14,561 nt of DNA from contig JBDLTZ010000258.1 in assembly GCA_039805565.1 (NCBI GenBank), positions 1 to 14,561 on the forward strand, read 5' to 3'. Each line of letters opens with the position of its first letter. Positions within the stretch are counted from its first letter, which is position 1. The DNA is from CALJIC01 sp039805565. GTDB lineage: Bacteria; Chloroflexota; Chloroflexia; Chloroflexales; Roseiflexaceae. The position numbers were made by a program, and so were the translations under genes. Shown here one piece after another: positions 13,439 to 14,561 of the stretch. The notes beneath the pieces are model-generated. The model was not told the origin of the DNA. It searched no databases and saw only the letters and a list, made by a program, of their open reading frames with translations.

Positions 13439-14485
13439 CTAGTGGTCGTCGTCGTCATCATCGCCCATCGCGCCCATCGCGCCCATCGCGCCCATCGCGC
13501 CCATCTCCGCCTTCGCCTCGGTATTGCGCTCGGCGTTGCCGCAGCCGCCCTCGCCGCTCGGGCGGACGTGGGCCCCCGCGCGGTCCTCGGTCCCCTTCCA
13601 GGCGTAGGGGTCACGCCCGGCCACCATCACAATATCGCGGTAGTCGGCGGTGGCGATCCGCTGGCCCGGCTCGAACCCGAGCCACGGCAGCAGCGACTCC
13701 GCGCTCATGTAGTGGTTCACCAGCGAGCGCCGGAAGCCGGCCTGGGCGTAGTTCGGCAGCGAGCGGTGCAGCAGGTAGCCGTTGAAGAAGACGATGCTGC
13801 CCTTCTTCACCTCCACCGGCACCGCGTCGTCGTCGGTGTAGGGGAAGAACATCGCCTCGCCCGTGCAGTCGAAGCGCCGGTCGTCGTGCGTGCGCTGCGG
13901 CCAGATAATGCCGTGACGGTGCGAGCCGGGGACCACCCACAGGCAGCCGTTCTCCACCGTCGCGTCGTCCATCGCGATCCACGCCCCCACCAGCGAGCGG
14001 TCGCGCGTCGGGATGAAGAACTCGTCCTGGTGCCAGGCCTGGCCGGGCTTGCCCGAGGCCTTGATGAAGAGCATGGACTGCATGCACTTCACGTTCGGCC
14101 CGATCACGCCGGTGAGGACGTCCACGATCGCCGGGTGCGCCAGGGCCTGATGCATGCGCGCCGAGATCTTGTGCGGGAAGTGGATACACAGGTAGCGCCG
14201 CATCACATCGTCGTCGGCCTCGCTCGCGTCGGCCGGGGTCACCCCGCGCACCGCGCCGCGCGCCCCGCGGCAGATCTGCGCCGCCTCGGCGTTGAGCTCG
14301 TCCACCTCGGTCTCATCGAGCGCGCCCTCGACCACCAGAAAGCCTTGCTCCTGGTAGAAGCGCGCGGCGCCATCCGCCATCGGCAGGCGGAAGTACCCCG
14401 CCGGCGCCTGCCCGTCCACCCACGACGCCCACGGGGCCAGCAGCCGCTCGTTCGCCAGCTGGTTGAGGCTTGCCTGTGCCACCAT
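13439..14485 (-). CDS. Phytanoyl-CoA dioxygenase (PhyH)-family Fe(II)/2-oxoglutarate oxygenase
   Basis: This 348-residue double-stranded beta-helix oxygenase has the facial triad H152-x-D154 in AWHQDEFFIP and H240 in GYLLHRSLPN. R252 or R253 in FRRSLVNHY is the likely 2-oxoglutarate anchor. Also typical are ARFYQEQGFLVVEGAL near the N-terminus and VENGCLWVVPGSHRHG. It should hydroxylate an unknown substrate using O2 and 2-oxoglutarate. The C-terminus is odd: from about 328 a four-fold M-G-A repeat ends in MG, six Asp and His, beyond the fold. The ATG at 14485 has GGAGGG at 14497-14492. A GTG at 14521 is in frame, but its extra 12 residues overlap the ribosome binding site. A TAAGAT -10-like box lies at 14528-14523. 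It converges on the Gfo/Idh/MocA gene; such pairs recur in sugar-degrading bacteria (inference). Confidence 0.9.
   Translation of the reverse strand: MVAQASLNQLANERLLAPWASWVDGQAPAGYFRLPMADGAARFYQEQGFLVVEGALDETEVDELNAEAAQICRGARGAVRGVTPADASEADDDVMRRYLCIHFPHKISARMHQALAHPAIVDVLTGVIGPNVKCMQSMLFIKASGKPGQAWHQDEFFIPTRDRSLVGAWIAMDDATVENGCLWVVPGSHRHGIIWPQRTHDDRRFDCTGEAMFFPYTDDDAVPVEVKKGSIVFFNGYLLHRSLPNYAQAGFRRSLVNHYMSAESLLPWLGFEPGQRIATADYRDIVMVAGRDPYAWKGTEDRAGAHVRPSGEGGCGNAERNTEAKAEMGAMGAMGAMGAMGDDDDDDH
13462..13506. repeat. Nine-base tandem repeat, five copies, in the PhyH C-terminus
   Basis: The unit CGCCCATCG is repeated at 13462, 13471, 13480, 13489 and 13498 (last copy ends T). On the minus strand it encodes alternating MGA triplets. 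Purely in-frame, so copy number could vary without a frameshift. Confidence 0.9.
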
Positions 14486-14491
14486 ATGCTG

Positions 14492-14497
14492 CCCTCC
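14492..14497 (-). promoter_or_regulatory. Ribosome binding site of the PhyH-like gene
   Basis: GGAGGG on the minus strand with 6 bp to the ATG at 14485 decides the start against GTG 14521. Confidence 0.7.
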
Positions 14498-14522
14498 ATC
14501 CACTTCACTGTGTACGCGCACT

Positions 14523-14528
14523 ATCTTA
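14523..14528 (-). promoter_or_regulatory. -10-like box TAAGAT for the PhyH-like gene
   Basis: TAAGAT on the minus strand is 43 bp before the ATG. The -35 position falls in or near the G run at the window end, so it cannot be judged. Confidence 0.4.
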
Positions 14529-14542
14529 CCAGCTCTGGCGGC

Positions 14543-14561
14543 GGGGGGGGGGGGGGGGGGG
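14543..14561. repeat. Run of 19 G at the window end
   Basis: Uninterrupted G from 14543 to the last base. It is probably an assembly or two-colour sequencing artefact at a contig edge, though a real homopolymer cannot be excluded. Confidence 0.85.

Noticed and set aside
13462..13506. Possible CRISPR-like array from regularly spaced repeats
   Set aside because: The units are contiguous 9-mers with no spacers, lie inside a coding sequence, and are a simple minisatellite.
14543..14561. G-quadruplex regulatory element
   Set aside because: An uninterrupted homopolymer at a contig end is better explained as an artefact, with no interrupted G-tract pattern.

Overview
The window is GC-rich, tightly packed DNA with about twelve complete protein genes, one gene fragment cut by the left edge and no RNA genes. 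The gene types point to a Chloroflexota bacterium of the Chloroflexales kind (Roseiflexus or Kouleothrix-like): a PHAX-type RNA-binding protein, a NucA/NuiA nuclease pair, a short XRE regulator, a membrane-GAF histidine kinase, and intergenic hairpin repeats. That assignment is inference from gene content, not a marker gene. The right end runs into 19 consecutive G residues, so the window probably ends at a draft contig edge.

Layout. A minus-strand remnant of a regulator-like ORF (1-130) faces a plus-strand pair: a cytosolic nuclease inhibitor of the NuiA family (236-682) and, 36 bp later, a lipoprotein DNA/RNA non-specific endonuclease carrying a C-terminal lamin-tail domain (719-1948). A class IV PLP aminotransferase follows (2065-3051). 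It converges, across a strong 14-bp-stem hairpin, on a minus-strand block. Read in transcription order this block is a small XRE regulator (7749-7519), a seven-helix GAF histidine kinase (7432-5561), an overlapping stand-alone receiver (5586-5224) and a GH127 beta-L-arabinofuranosidase-like enzyme (5086-3131).

Divergent from the XRE gene is a 272-residue protein joining a PHAX-like RNA-binding domain to what looks like an SSB-type OB fold (8004-8822). Then come a YajO-like aldo/keto reductase (9163-10146), an intergenic spacer with hairpin repeats, a type-B carboxylesterase (10378-11967) and a Gfo/Idh/MocA oxidoreductase (12073-13176). The last converges on a phytanoyl-CoA dioxygenase-like protein (14485-13439) that ends in a nine-base minisatellite and an acidic tail.

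How the genes may work together. The first pair is a self-protected nuclease: the inhibitor should block the enzyme in the cytoplasm before export. The kinase and receiver form a two-component module whose receiver has no output domain. GH127, aldo/keto reductase, Gfo/Idh/MocA and PhyH enzymes suggest carbohydrate or secondary-substrate catabolism, but they are not one operon. The most unusual items are the PHAX-OB fusion and the nuclease-inhibitor pair with conserved interface residues. Also notable are a recurrent -10-like box about 40 bp ahead of many starts and a near-duplicate sequence just behind two unrelated genes.
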